A stretch of 30,156 nt of DNA from Saccoglossus kowalevskii. Its lineage: Eukaryota; Hemichordata; Enteropneusta; Harrimaniidae. A program made the translations under genes and the position numbers. The notes under the pieces were generated by a model, which saw nothing but the letters and a program-made list of their open reading frames with translations, was not told the origin of the DNA and did not search any database. Location: NCBI RefSeq assembly GCF_000003605.2, contig NW_003105602.1, forward strand, positions 312,500-342,655, in the 5' to 3' direction. Below, piece by piece: positions 19,810-29,604 of the stretch (within the stretch, counting starts at the first letter, position 1; each line of letters starts with the position of its first letter).

Positions 19810-22800
19810 CTAAGAAACAAACAAACAAACGAAAGCAATTGAAAAATATATATATCAGTAATTTTAATGGAAATGAAGTACATTTTTCTTAGTAAGATTG
19901 ACGCCTGTTGTTGAGTATGATGGACTCCCCATGGGTATAGAAGTTTAAAATTAAAATTGTTATCCATCGAAACCATCAAACGTGGTCTTATAAACAACCA
20001 TTTAATTCATAGTGGAGTGAGCGGAGTAGGGGAGTGTGTTTGTTTTTAATAATGTTGACAAGTGTGATCACCCACATTGCCGTTCAGCATTCCATATAAA
20101 CAAAAGCTGCAGCCAATGTCAGATTTGACCACCCGTTCGAATTTGATTAAAGCAAAAGAATCTGCATCTACGTATATAAATACACACGGACAGAAAACAT
20201 GTTCTTGGAGCACAAAATGCGACAATTGCCTCACTCCCTGTGCTGATTTGGATGGTTAAACCAACAGGCATATAATTACTAACTTTCTAGTAGGATCTTT
20301 ATTTGCTCCGGGTAATCCACAGTAGAACGAGATGAATCAACGCCATCTTTATTTTAATATTATTTTATTATTATTTCAATATTTATATAATGTAACCATT
20401 ATCTTATAGGGGCCACAGTTCATAACATGAAGTAAGTTAACACCAATAATTTTAAAAATACCAAATGCATTTGACAGGGTGCTATAAAAAACCACAACAA
20501 TTAAAACAGCTTGCTGCATTATACGTATCACTTCCCTGTCAAATTAGTGGTTCATGCTTATTTGAATCTGAACAGGCCAATTCTATCACACCTTGCTAGG
20601 CTCAAACTTCCATCCAATCAGAGCATTCCACACACATGATAGAGGACGCTATAGCCAAACATTTTCTGTTATTAATATTATTCAAAGTAATACAATCATG
20701 ATATAATGAAATACTGACGACTTTTCTTACCCAACAGAGATAATCTTGATGTCAAATGATGTCATAATGCTTCGTACTGTCTCGTCATAAGAATCTTAGA
20801 AAGGAAAAAAAATGATCATGAACATAATTAATAAACTTGTATAAAACTATCAGAAAAACAGTCAACACCCAAATCGACTATTCGATAAGCCGCACTAGTT
20901 TATGTTTTAGACGGGTGCACAGTGTCTGACAAGAACCGGTTGTTCGCACCAAAACGTAAAATATTGGATGTGCTCGCTCAGTGCTGTTGTCTTAAGTAAT
21001 TTTAACCCATGATCAAGTGGCGGTTATCGCACATAATGGCTGCGTGCTCGTAGTTATATAACCGAGGAAATGGCGGATGTTAAATCTGATATTTGTGCCA
21101 AATATGAAAATTGTGTGAATTTTTACATAATTGACAATGTCACTCTTTTACAGTAAGTAGACATTCCTATCCAGGAGCTTGTTCCACGAATCATGCTAAA
21201 ACTGGATTTTTAAATCCGCTATTTCTTTTAGATTTTGAGCAGTCGCTGTAGGGTAGAACCCGGAAAGAATCGCACCAAGCATAGTTAGGCTGTATCAGTG
21301 ATTTGTGATTTGTTTTGGAGTGCCTGGCACCAGTACCAAAAAAAGCCTTAAGATGCACAGGATACGTAACCAGGTATAAGATAAAGCCTGACTACGAGGA
21401 CTCATCGAAATATAAAGCCCTGCCCGAGATAAATTGTCGAGGTATTTTAAGTCCCAGGCTGTTAACAAAAAAGCTGCTCTCTAATTGGCTAGACTGTTAG
21501 GGTTGGGTAGCCAATCAGGCAAATTCTTGCAAGTAGCTTTGCATTGCCTCTAAGCATGTTAACAAAAGACGTTACAGTGCGACGGCCTATAGTGACGAGA
21601 ATTGTTTAATGTGCCAAGAAATCATTGTTTTTCTTGCATACTTTTGGCGCCAGTGATATAATTAATAATATTGACTATTAGCGGTGTCAGTGTAACATAT
21701 TACCTTTGTTCAACTACTTCATGAAAAGCTCCGTTTTCAGCCTCGTACGTAGCTAATCGTATTATAATAACACTCTCGGATCCATAAATTCAGTAAGGGG
21801 GCGCGCGCTCCTATTGACGTGGCCAAAGGGCTGGACTTGTCAATTGATTGTCAATTTTTGGCGGGTTGAAGGGGGCGCCTCTCCCTAAATCCACGCGTGA
21901 ATAACTGAGATTTAGTAAATCCTCCATATATCATCTACCTAATAATTACACAACTTCGAACGAGGCTACAAATTGCCGACGTAATCGGACAAATATCACG
22001 CGCATTTATTTGCCGTGTAGTTTATTTGAAAAGAGAAGAACATTCCTTACCTAAACCCCCTAACATGAAACCTCCGCCGTGGAAGTAAATAATCGTCGGC
22101 AAAGTGTCCCCGACTCTTGCAATCGGTTGATACACACGAATTGGTACTTCACTGATTTCAGTATCACGTGACACAATCCCATCATTGTCATTTTTTCTGG
22201 AGGATGCAAAGTCAACCAAGGCGCGAAGTACTTCATGTTCCTCTCTGATCCCAAGGTACGATGCCAGTGATGCCTGTAATGAAGTTTTTTTTTAAATAGA
22301 TCAATTTTACGTGATTGCATGCCTGGTCGTATTTGTATAACAAATATTATACAATTATACTCCTTCGTATCCGTTCATTCTTCTCAATGGACACAGATTT
22401 TTTTTTAAAGCGGTTGTGGCTTACACACTTTTTTACAAACATCTCAACTAGTGTTATCCTATAGTCCACCCTGTGTTAGTTTTGCGAGCGTGCACGCGTG
22501 GCGCTGTGACTGTTTGGCAAGAACCGGTTATTTGTACCCCAAAATGTCGTTGTTCGGTGATAATGTAATCAAATATTCATGTACATGCCCCTGTTATAGG
22601 GCAATGGTCGGCGCGCTACGCATGCGCGGGATATGGGTCTCATATAGACAAAGATGGCGGCTTTGACTATTGCGCAGACCAACGAGTAATAACTGAGACG
22701 TTACCGAGCTTTAATTAGGTAATTTTTTAGGTGATTAGAGTATATCGAACTTGGAGTCAGCGGCGGTAATTAGTGCAAGTCCCCAAGTCAAAACTCATAC

Positions 22801-24158
22801 TTGTGATTTCTATTGGAAGAACGTATTGGATTGTGAGAAAATCAATGTTTATCAACACAAATGTCGCACATGCTCAGTGCGAGGATCACACCCTTCAATA
22901 AAACAACTTATGGGCAATGTTGTTACTGCAGATCGCGATCCTATGTTGATCAGTGAGCGACATTTGTTTTCTGACATTCTATTGCTGGTTTGTAAAAATG
23001 TAAACAAATGATGTCACAGTGTGACGCCCGGGGGGGGGGGTCTTCAAATAAAATATGGTACGCAAGCTGAAGGTGTTATTAAGTTATTTGACGCGTATAT
23101 GCGTGTACCGGATGTAGTAATAATGTGTGAAAAAAAGAATCTCATGAATTCATGTTACCTCAACTTGGTAACAATATAATTTTAGTATGTAAGTAGGGTA
23201 TCTGCACTTGAAAAGGAGTATAATTTTTACAAAAATAAGTATGTGTTCAGAGGCTTTTTTGAAAAGCTATACTTCAGAATGGGTACCAGGCCGACTTGGA
23301 CGGCCTATTCCAAACTAATACCCGCACCCCCTGTTACAACGGTTCAGCATGGGTACCAGGCTAACTTGGACGGCCTATTCAAAACTAATACCCGCATCCC
23401 CTGTTACAACGGTTCAGCATGGGTGCCAGGCCGACTTGGACGGCCTATTCCAAACTAATACCCGCACCCCCTGTTACAACGGTTCAGCATCGGTACCAGG
23501 CCGACTTGGACGGCCTATTCCAAACTAATACCTGCATCCCCTGTTACAACGGTTCAGCATGGGTACCAGGCCGAATTGGACGGCCTATTCCAAACTAATA
23601 CCCGCATCCCCTGTTACAACGGTTCAGCATGAATACATGACACGACGAGCAAAGAATTGCACCTTTGAACTGCATGTAACTAGTATTTGGGATTTGCGTC
23701 GGTGAATGACCTTTTCCAAACATCGACGGAACGCCATTAACTACAGTAATCAGTCGAGGCCTAGAGAATGGGTAAATGATTGACATCAAATAACACTCAA
23801 GGATAGATCATTATATTGATTGTTGTTGTTGTTGTTGTTTTTTGTATATAATAATATTCATTTCTTATGACTGGGTCTTTTCTCTTCTCAGAGCCGACAG
23901 TATGATAACCAGTACCCGGAAATGTATGGAAATTGGAGATTCAATTCATGATCAAAATCTAAAAGAGGCAATCACTAGTTGCCTGACGATTCGCGCTGAC
24001 CATATACTAGTACTCACCACGTGTCTTCCAACTCTAGACGAAGCGACTAGCAACGTTAATCGGTATGGATTCGATATTCCCGGCGGCATCGGAATATACG
24101 TATACACACATATCCATACCAAAGCAACTTTCCAACTCACGTTAATAATATATCCCAT
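18990..24158 (-). CDS. AADAC/NCEH1-like esterase, paralogue B (complete, four exons)
   Basis: Predicted ER-anchored serine ester hydrolase, tandem paralogue of the gene at 14238-17503. Exons in transcription order: 24018-24158, 22051-22273, 20731-20794, 18990-19809; joined 1,248 bp, 415 aa. The first ATG has A at -3 and G at +4. Residues about 3-21 form the hydrophobic anchor, followed by YIPMPPGISNPYRL. HGGG lies at 112-115, YRLAPE at 144-149, nucleophile Ser186 in GDSAGGN, Asp351 in TAEFDVLRDEG and His381 in SGFHGM. All family motifs are canonical, unlike paralogue A. The C-terminus, FNLITVPVL, extends a few residues past that of A. Intron phases 0, 1, 2 match A exactly. A membrane-anchored lumenal hydrolase is likely; its substrate is unknown. 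Confidence 0.93.
19810..20730. other. Esterase B intron 3
   Basis: 921 bp. An (AAAC)n run at 19814-19829 lies directly at the acceptor and supplies its pyrimidine tract on the minus strand. Nothing else recognised. Confidence 0.8.
20731..20794 (-). CDS. Esterase B exon 3
   Basis: 64 bp, the same length as exon 3 of paralogue A. Acceptor TTTCTAAG|AT and donor GTTGG|GTAAGA. Encodes SYDETVRSIMTSFDIKIISV between split Asp and Gly codons. Confidence 0.9.
20795..22050. other. Esterase B intron 2
   Basis: 1,256 bp, no exon seen. A short inverted pair ATTGGCTA (21484-21491) and TAGCCAAT (21508-21515) makes an 8-bp stem containing CCAAT on both strands. Confidence 0.75.
22051..22273 (-). CDS. Esterase B exon 2 (HGGG exon)
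   Basis: Acceptor CATTACAG|GCA, donor TTTAG|GTAAGG, phase 0 in and phase 1 out. Encodes ASLASYLGIREEHEVLRALV, then VPIRVYQP and IIYFHGGGFMLGGL. Confidence 0.92.
22598..22894. mobile_element. TTAA-type MITE, copy F (297 bp, near full length)
   Basis: Left end AGGGCAATGGTCGGCGCGCT then ACGCATGCGCGGGATATGGG. Right end, reverse-complemented, AGGGTGTGATCCTCGCACTG then AGCATGTGCGACATTTGTG. Flanks are TTAT and TCAA, each one change from TTAA. Internal similarity to copy B (opposite orientation) extends over the whole length. Confidence 0.9.
23281..23630. repeat. 70-bp minisatellite, exactly five copies
   Basis: Unit starts GGGTACCAGGCCGACTTGGA and ends TGTTACAACGGTTCAGCAT. Copies begin at 23281, 23351, 23421, 23491 and 23561 with no length change. 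They differ at only a few sites (for example CACCCC/CATCCC, CCGAC/CTAAC). Lies in esterase B intron 1. Confidence 0.97.
23821..23840. repeat. (TTG)n microsatellite
   Basis: About six TTG units followed by a short T run. Confidence 0.9.
24018..24158 (-). CDS. Esterase B exon 1 (signal anchor)
   Basis: ATG at 24156-24158; 47 whole codons ending SRVGRHV at GTG|GTGAGT. The frame is open further upstream only with a GTG, so this ATG is preferred, and it places the membrane segment right at the N-terminus as in the family. Confidence 0.85.
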
Positions 24159-25930
24159 TATTTGAATAAACTTAGAAATAGCAGTAACGGATCTACACGG
24201 TGTCACACCTCTCTACCTTTGTACCCATTGACGCTGCAGGTCGGCGTTCTTTCAACACTGGGACAGCGCTTCCTGTGACGACACAACGCCTTTGCACCTT
24301 CTGATATGCATCAGGTGGTTCAACACGTGACTGGTCAAACGTAACGTTTTCACACTAATTATAAAGTGAAAAGACGTATAACGGGAACAAACTGTTGTTA
24401 ATTGATCATTACTTTGTGAACTAAATAAATACTTTCAACTCGCCCGTAGAGTGCGCGTCTTAAGTTGTTATGGGGCGGCGATCGTCGTGCAGCGAACAAT
24501 GAAACAAACAATATATTTACATGCGTTGTATACGTCGCTATGAGTCCCATATAAAACGCGACATAGCTCGACGAATACCACCCGTTAAGCTTCCATAAAA
24601 TGTATAAGCTTGTCTTGCCGAGAGACACTACAGTAAAACTAGAAATGATTCAAGGACGGATTGTACGTTGAATGACATCATATAACAATATGTGTTGTAT
24701 TTAAAGAAAAATCACATTGAATACACCATTAATATAGTAACTGAATTTCCCACATTTCCCGTTCCCTTTGATTCCAGACCCTCCCGACATAGCGGAGCAT
24801 ACCGTAGATGTCATTATTCTAATTGAGTCGAAGTGTTGATACGTTGGAAAACAACTGTCAGCAAATTACACAAGTTGCGTTTTGATTGGTCTGATTGGCG
24901 CAACCTGGAAGCAGCTTCACATTGACTTCCATATTGTGACTAACGTGTTGTAATGCGTGCGCCCTCACAGTCAAACTGAGACGAAATCGTATGATGGCGC
25001 ACTAGTATTCATCTTAAAAAAATACAACAGCATGGAAATCGAAATGTCACAAGCATGTGTTAAAAGTGGTATATATTGTATTATAACGGGGCCACAGGCG
25101 TCCATTCAATCGTAAATTTAAATATAGAGGCAATAGAGTATACTGTAAATTCTTTAAACATCGCGGTCAAGTAAAATGCGATTAAAATACGTCTGACTCC
25201 TTAGCTTTGTACCTTTTACTGTATTCAGAGTGTTGTAAGTAAAAAAATCAGCAAATGTGAAAAATAGCTACAGAATGTTGCAAACACAAAAAGTAGGCCT
25301 GCTCTTGAGTATGAATGACGGGGAAGAAGCAGTGCCCGCATAACCAAGGCCGACCATTATAGTGACCCACACACGATACGATCATTCTGTCGACACAACA
25401 AACCCATCACTTTTAATGGTAGTTAAATCCAACCTGCTAACCAACGAGTGCAGTGCGTAATGACGTCATTTGAAAACGTTCCAATGATAAACCATCGACC
25501 AACATCATGCTTCTGTTTGAATTGTGAAATTCATAAAAATGAAGGGAATGGGTTTGTTGTGACGATAGTACAATTCAAGTAAAATAAAACTTGTTTTTCT
25601 CATGTTTGCTTTCGCTAAAAAAAATAAAACGATAGCGTTTCCAGGGTACACCCAACAACCAAATTTACAGTACACTTACATGAAATTAGAATAACTGCCA
25701 ATTTCCAACACATTTTTATCCTTGTTCTCGTAAGAAGCTGTGGCCTCACATGGTAGCTCTAAATTTTGACCATTTTGTCGTGCATCCAAAATGGCGTCCA
25801 AACCACGTGACTGATTCAAATTATTTTATTTTTATTTATGTTGAAACCGTGCCCCTGCTCTCTGATATCTAACATGACTGGTCGGGTTCTTGACAGATTG
25901 CGTAAAAGTAATCATTACGAAAATGTCAGG
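24159..25930. other. Upstream flank of esterase B
   Basis: No coding exon recognised. MITE copy E lies 313 bp upstream of the esterase B start codon. A TGACGTCA core occurs near 25462. No convincing TATA box or CpG island was seen. Confidence 0.6.
24471..24584. mobile_element. TTAA-type MITE, copy E (114 bp)
   Basis: Left end TGGGGCGGCGATCGTCGTGC, right end CGACGAATACCACCCG followed by TTAA at 24585-24588; the left flank is GTTA. Contains the family block TATGAGTCCCATATAAAACG. A short internal-deletion form like copies C and D. Confidence 0.82.
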
Positions 25931-26163
25931 ACTTGAACTTGATGAGTACATTGCTGATAACTTTGAGTGGATCTAAGAACTTGAACTTGATGAGTACATT
26001 GCTGATAACTTTGAGTGGATCTAAGAACTTGAACTTGATGAGTACATTGCTGATAACTTTGAGTGGATCTAAGGACTTGAACTTGATGAGTACATTGCTG
26101 ATAACTTTGAGTGGATCTAAGGACTTGAACTTGATGAGTCCATTGCTGATAACTTTGAGTGTG
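25931..26163. repeat. 48-bp minisatellite, nearly five copies
   Basis: Unit GACTTGAACTTGATGAGTAC then ATTGCTGATAACTTTGAGTGGATCTAAG. Units are almost identical (AGAACTT/AGGACTT, one ACATTG to CCATTG). Because 48 bp is 16 codons without a stop in one frame, an 85-codon frame opens across it; I see no sign that it is a gene. Confidence 0.95.
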
Positions 26164-26739
26164 CGCTATACACTTTGCCTTTGGATCTAAGGACTTTGGA
26201 TGAGATAGGAAGAATGACTCACTGTAAATATATATTCAAGCTCAAGCTTCCAACTTCAAATAGTATTACACACTCAAAAGCGAGTAGCTAAGGTTCTCCT
26301 CATAGATAAATAATGTTGCATTCCAAACACTAAACACATCAACTATTGCTACCTCTCAAACAAGATTTGGTCACGTTACGACCTCGGGTTACTGAAATTG
26401 CGTGTTATGATTCAGCGATCCGCGAGATATGTGGTACTGGCCTGTCACATAATTGAATATTGTTATGTAGCATGCCAATGTCAGGTTCGAAACGAATTGG
26501 TCACTTCAAACATTTAGCATCAGTCTTTGATTCACTTTACAAGAAATATTATCCTTGTGTTAAATTATAATGTGTTGAACTACAATACAACACATCTCAT
26601 CTTTAGGATAAACCTAACCTGTCTCGCGACTGTATACTCTCTATTTGTATTAACGCTCAATCATATTAGTAATATCGAGCAAATTTGTAATAAGGATTAA
26701 ACATATTATTATTATTATTATTTGATGACCATACTACGG
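26164..26739. other. Gene-free stretch between two minisatellites
   Basis: Nothing recognised apart from an (ATT)n run at about 26705-26721. Confidence 0.7.
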
Positions 26740-27425
26740 TATATGTCTTTGTATTCATAAATTGTTCCCTAACTTTATATGTCTTTGTTTTCATAAATTG
26801 TTCCCTAACTTTATATGCCTTTGTTTTCATAAATTGTTCCCTAACTTTATATGCCTTTGTTTTCATAAATTGTTCCCTAACTTTATATGTCGTTGTTTTC
26901 ATAAATTGTTCCCTAACTTTATATGTCTTTGTTTTCATAAATTGTTCCCTAACTTTATATGTCTTTGTTTTCATAAATTGTTCCCTAACTTTATATGTCT
27001 TTGTTTTCATAAATTGTTCCCTAACTTTATATGCCTTTGTTTTCATAAATTGTTCCCTAACTTTATATGTCTTTGTTTTCATAAATTGTTCCCTAACTTT
27101 ATATGTCTTTGTTTTCATAAATTCTTCCCTAACTTTATATGTCTTTGTTTTCATAAATTCTTCCCTAACTTTATGTCTTTGTTTTCATAAATTGTTCCCT
27201 AACTTTATATGTCTTTGTTTTCATAAATTGTTCCCTAACTTTATATGTCTTTGTTTTCATAAATTGTTCCCGAACTTTATATGTCTTTGTTTTAATGATT
27301 CGGTCCTGGACTATATATGTCTTTGTTCTCATAAATTGTTCCCCAACTTTATATGCCTTTGTTTCAATAAATTGTTCTGGAACTTTATACTTCTTTGTTC
27401 TCATAATTTATTCTAGAACTGTGAA
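26740..27425. repeat. 36-bp minisatellite, about 19 copies
   Basis: Unit TATATGTCTTTGTTTTCATA then AATTGTTCCCTAACTT. The centre is nearly identical; one copy near 27171 lacks two bases, and copies after about 27290 diverge steadily. The unit is 12 codons without a stop in some frames, so long open frames appear on both strands (for example a 12-residue MKTKTYKVREQF repeat on the minus strand). These are most likely by-products of the repeat. Confidence 0.95.
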
Positions 27426-27479
27426 CGCATTTGTTCTTATACATTTTTATTGGTCTTTACATGCCCCTCTTCTTATACA

Positions 27480-27960
27480 GGTGCCACCTGTTACATTAAA
27501 GGTCCATTGTTCCATGTTATCAACCTTTCTCTTGTTAGTGGAGATTTTCCAGAAGAAACGAAAGCTGCAATCCAATCTGAAAACAACGCCTCTCGACAAT
27601 TTCTATAGTTTCTTGAAAAATCAAATATTTCAGGAATATTTCATGCTTAACATTTTTCTTGATCGTCGTATCAAAGCCTTTGATACCATCATATTTTTTT
27701 TACAAAATTGCAATTATATTGTGTTTGCGGTACTCTTCTGCACTGATTTAAAAGTAACCTATCAAACCGTATTTAACTTGTTCAAGCTGATGGATATAGT
27801 TCTGACACACATCCATTCACCAATGATGTACCCTATGGATCTGTATTGGGACAGTTTCTTTTCCTGATATATATCTTAATTAACGTTCCCTCTTCTTCGC
27901 CATTCTTTAATTTCAAACTATTTTCCGATGATTGGAACTCTTTTTTACTCACTCAAGACA
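27480..27960 (+). pseudogene. Decayed non-LTR retrotransposon reverse transcriptase
   Basis: Shuffling among two frames gives the ordered blocks of a LINE-type reverse transcriptase. An N-terminal block reads LFHVINLSLVSGDFPEETKA. Motif A, FLDRRIKAFDT, has its Asp at 27661-27663 in another frame. A middle block reads GTLLH-stop-FKSNLSNRI. The VPYGSVLGQFLFLIYI block resembles VPQGSVLGPLLFLIYI. The catalytic block NFKLFSDDWN resembles FKLFADDTN, with the Asp pair at 27927-27932. Stops (for example TAG after RQFL) and at least two frameshifts show it is dead. Neither endonuclease nor 3' tail was found, so it is a fragment. Jockey/CR1-like groups fit, but the clade is not assignable by eye. Confidence 0.82.
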
Positions 27961-28514
27961 ATGAGGCTAATCACAGAGGAGAAAGTAATTGCTACATTAC
28001 TAATATACTCAAAATTAACAATGTAGTATCTTTATATTGCTATCATATCCCACATCTAAGCAATAACTAGATATATCTCGTGGTATACCCGCCTCCGGTG
28101 GTGGTTTATTGCTATTATATTATACCAACTTCATTTCTGTAGCATTTTCGACATTCTCGGCCTTTTTACAAAATAAGAAAGAGTCATTTTCGAACGACGT
28201 GTAATGAGCATCGGCTGGTCGACACGGTGATCAGATGAAATGAGCCCTGGAACCAGTATTTAATCTTTTATCATACACTCGCGCTCAGTACACAGAAACG
28301 CACAGAACATCAAGTTTAGATATCATCACAATCAAAGGAAGTTTATTTCTACGACGCAATAAACTAGCAAATAAATAAACTGAACAAACTCAAAGCTTAT
28401 TTTACATATGAATAGTTGTGAATAAATTATCATCAGCAGAATATTACCGGCAGCGCGCACTGTGCGCCTATTTTGAAAACATGTGTTGTGGACTTATTAT
28501 CGTTGTCGAATTTT
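27961..28514. other. Gene-free stretch
   Basis: Nothing firm. A minus-strand AATAAA at 28341-28346 lies about 170 nt downstream of the stop of the candidate exon at 28515-28633. Confidence 0.55.
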
Positions 28515-28633
28515 CTATTTTGTGTTTGTTATGCTGACATTAATTGGTCCACTAAAGGTGCAGTTATGGAACAAAGCAGATGCTGCATGTGTACTTTGAT
28601 TGTGGGCATTAGAAATAGAAGCGGTGCCAGATC
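28515..28633 (-). CDS. Candidate terminal exon of an unidentified gene
   Basis: A minus-strand frame of about 39 codons, GSGTASISNAHNQSTHAASA then LFHNCTFSGPINVSITNTK and a TAG stop at 28515-28517. A reasonable acceptor, CAACTCCCGCAG|GATC, begins it, and an AATAAA follows about 170 nt later. The residue pattern (alternating small polar and hydrophobic residues, Asn-Cys-Thr-Phe) looks protein-like rather than random. No family is assigned, no partner exon is proven, and chance remains possible. Confidence 0.3.
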
Positions 28634-28896
28634 CTGCGGGAGTTGGTCCAGACGTTACTATGCCGGTGTTTTAAGGGGTACGGATAACGTTGTCGGAAAC
28701 ACCCGCTTCGATCGCTACGGTCACTTTTCTATCAGATGATTTGTGTCTATACCCACAACTGCGAGACTGGACATTCCTTGACTCTGATTAATTGTGAGTT
28801 TGTTGGTGTACGACCGAACACTAGCGTCGTTTTTATGTGCCGTGAAATACATAATGTGTCTGGGTTCAACTCCTGCCGAATCTAACACACCGCACG
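28634..28896. other. Gene-free stretch
   Basis: Nothing recognised besides the left target-site duplication of the adjacent transposon, which begins at 28897. Confidence 0.6.
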
Positions 28897-29506
28897 CATT
28901 TGCCTAGACTGGCGCAGTCGATGCGATTAATTTGTTTTTTGTAGTTTAAATAAAATTAAAAAATTCGCGAAATGGAGGTGTTAGCGCGAAATCACCCCGA
29001 CTGGTTTATTCTGCAGGAAATTCATTGCTATTAAATTTTCATGAATTGCACGTATTATAATGAGGTGGACGCGGAAATAAGTGCATAATGAGGTCAACAT
29101 GGTAAATGTCACACTGCAGACCCAACATGGCGGCACGTTGAAATTCGAGTTTTTCGTAGTCGTAGTTTTTGATTCATCAAAATGTGTAAAAAAATAATTC
29201 GTACTAGTTGTAGAATAAAAAAAATCGGCTGCTACAATCAGCCGACGTATTTCGGTCAGAGGTCAGTTGAAGAGACGCTGTGATTGGCCTAGATGATTGT
29301 CAATTAAAACACTCATTATCATAATTACCCGTTGAAAAATCGACGGGTTCCTGCAGTGTCGATAGAGGGCCATGCAGAATAAACCAGTCGGGGTGATTTC
29401 GCAGTTACAGGTGATTTCACGCTAACACCATTTCGCGATTTTTTTTATTGTATATAAACTACAAAAACAAATTAATCGCCCCGACTTGCGCCAGTCTAGC
29501 ATTTGC
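28897..29506. mobile_element. 596-bp foldback/MITE element with 7-bp target duplication
   Basis: The element is 28904-29499, flanked by CATTTGC at 28897-28903 and 29500-29506. Its ends, CTAGACTGGCGCA and TGCGCCAGTCTAG, are perfect inverted repeats of 13 bp. They extend as imperfect arms of about 120 bp with shared blocks GATTAATTTGTTTTT, TCGCGAAATGG, TGTTAGCG, GAAATCACCCCGACTGG and TTTATTCTGCA. The right arm has a duplicated GTGATTTC segment. If an eighth base, G, is counted, the duplication fits a hAT-type element. The 350-bp centre has no transposase. Confidence 0.9.
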
Positions 29507-29604
29507 CCTAACATAATGATTTGTATGAATTGTCAAAAAATTTGCTGCTATCAAAATCTCTTTCATCATAGATCCCAATTTATTTGGACGAATACCAGAC
29601 TGTG

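Larger units (their letters stand above)
22274..24017. other. Esterase B intron 1 with MITE F and 70-bp repeats
   Basis: 1,744 bp. Holds MITE copy F (22598-22894), an 11-base G run at 23030-23040, the five-copy 70-bp array, and a (GTT)n microsatellite. No extra exon recognised. Confidence 0.8.

Noticed and set aside
19810-19997. Extension of the esterase B last exon upstream to 19997.
   Set aside because: The coding similarity starts exactly after the TTTCTTAG acceptor at YRLAPE; the upstream residues are translated intron.
24159-24206. A longer N-terminus for esterase B starting from GTG at 24206.
   Set aside because: The ATG at 24158 has strong start context and puts the signal anchor at the N-terminus as in the family.
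26666-27154. A 162-codon minus-strand repeat-protein frame.
   Set aside because: It exists because the 36-bp unit is 12 codons without a stop; the opposite strand is equally open. No start context or flanking exon supports a gene.
23281-27425. Regular arrays that could suggest CRISPR.
   Set aside because: The repeats are directly adjacent with no unique spacers, and the context is a eukaryotic intron and intergenic DNA.
27295-27867. A 190-codon plus-strand frame that looks like a gene.
   Set aside because: It begins inside the 36-bp minisatellite and continues through the decayed reverse transcriptase in only one of its frames. The pseudogene reading explains it better.
28855-28885. GGTTCAACTCC, which resembles a tRNA T-loop / B box.
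   Set aside because: The bases on either side do not pair as a T stem and no acceptor, D or anticodon arms are present.
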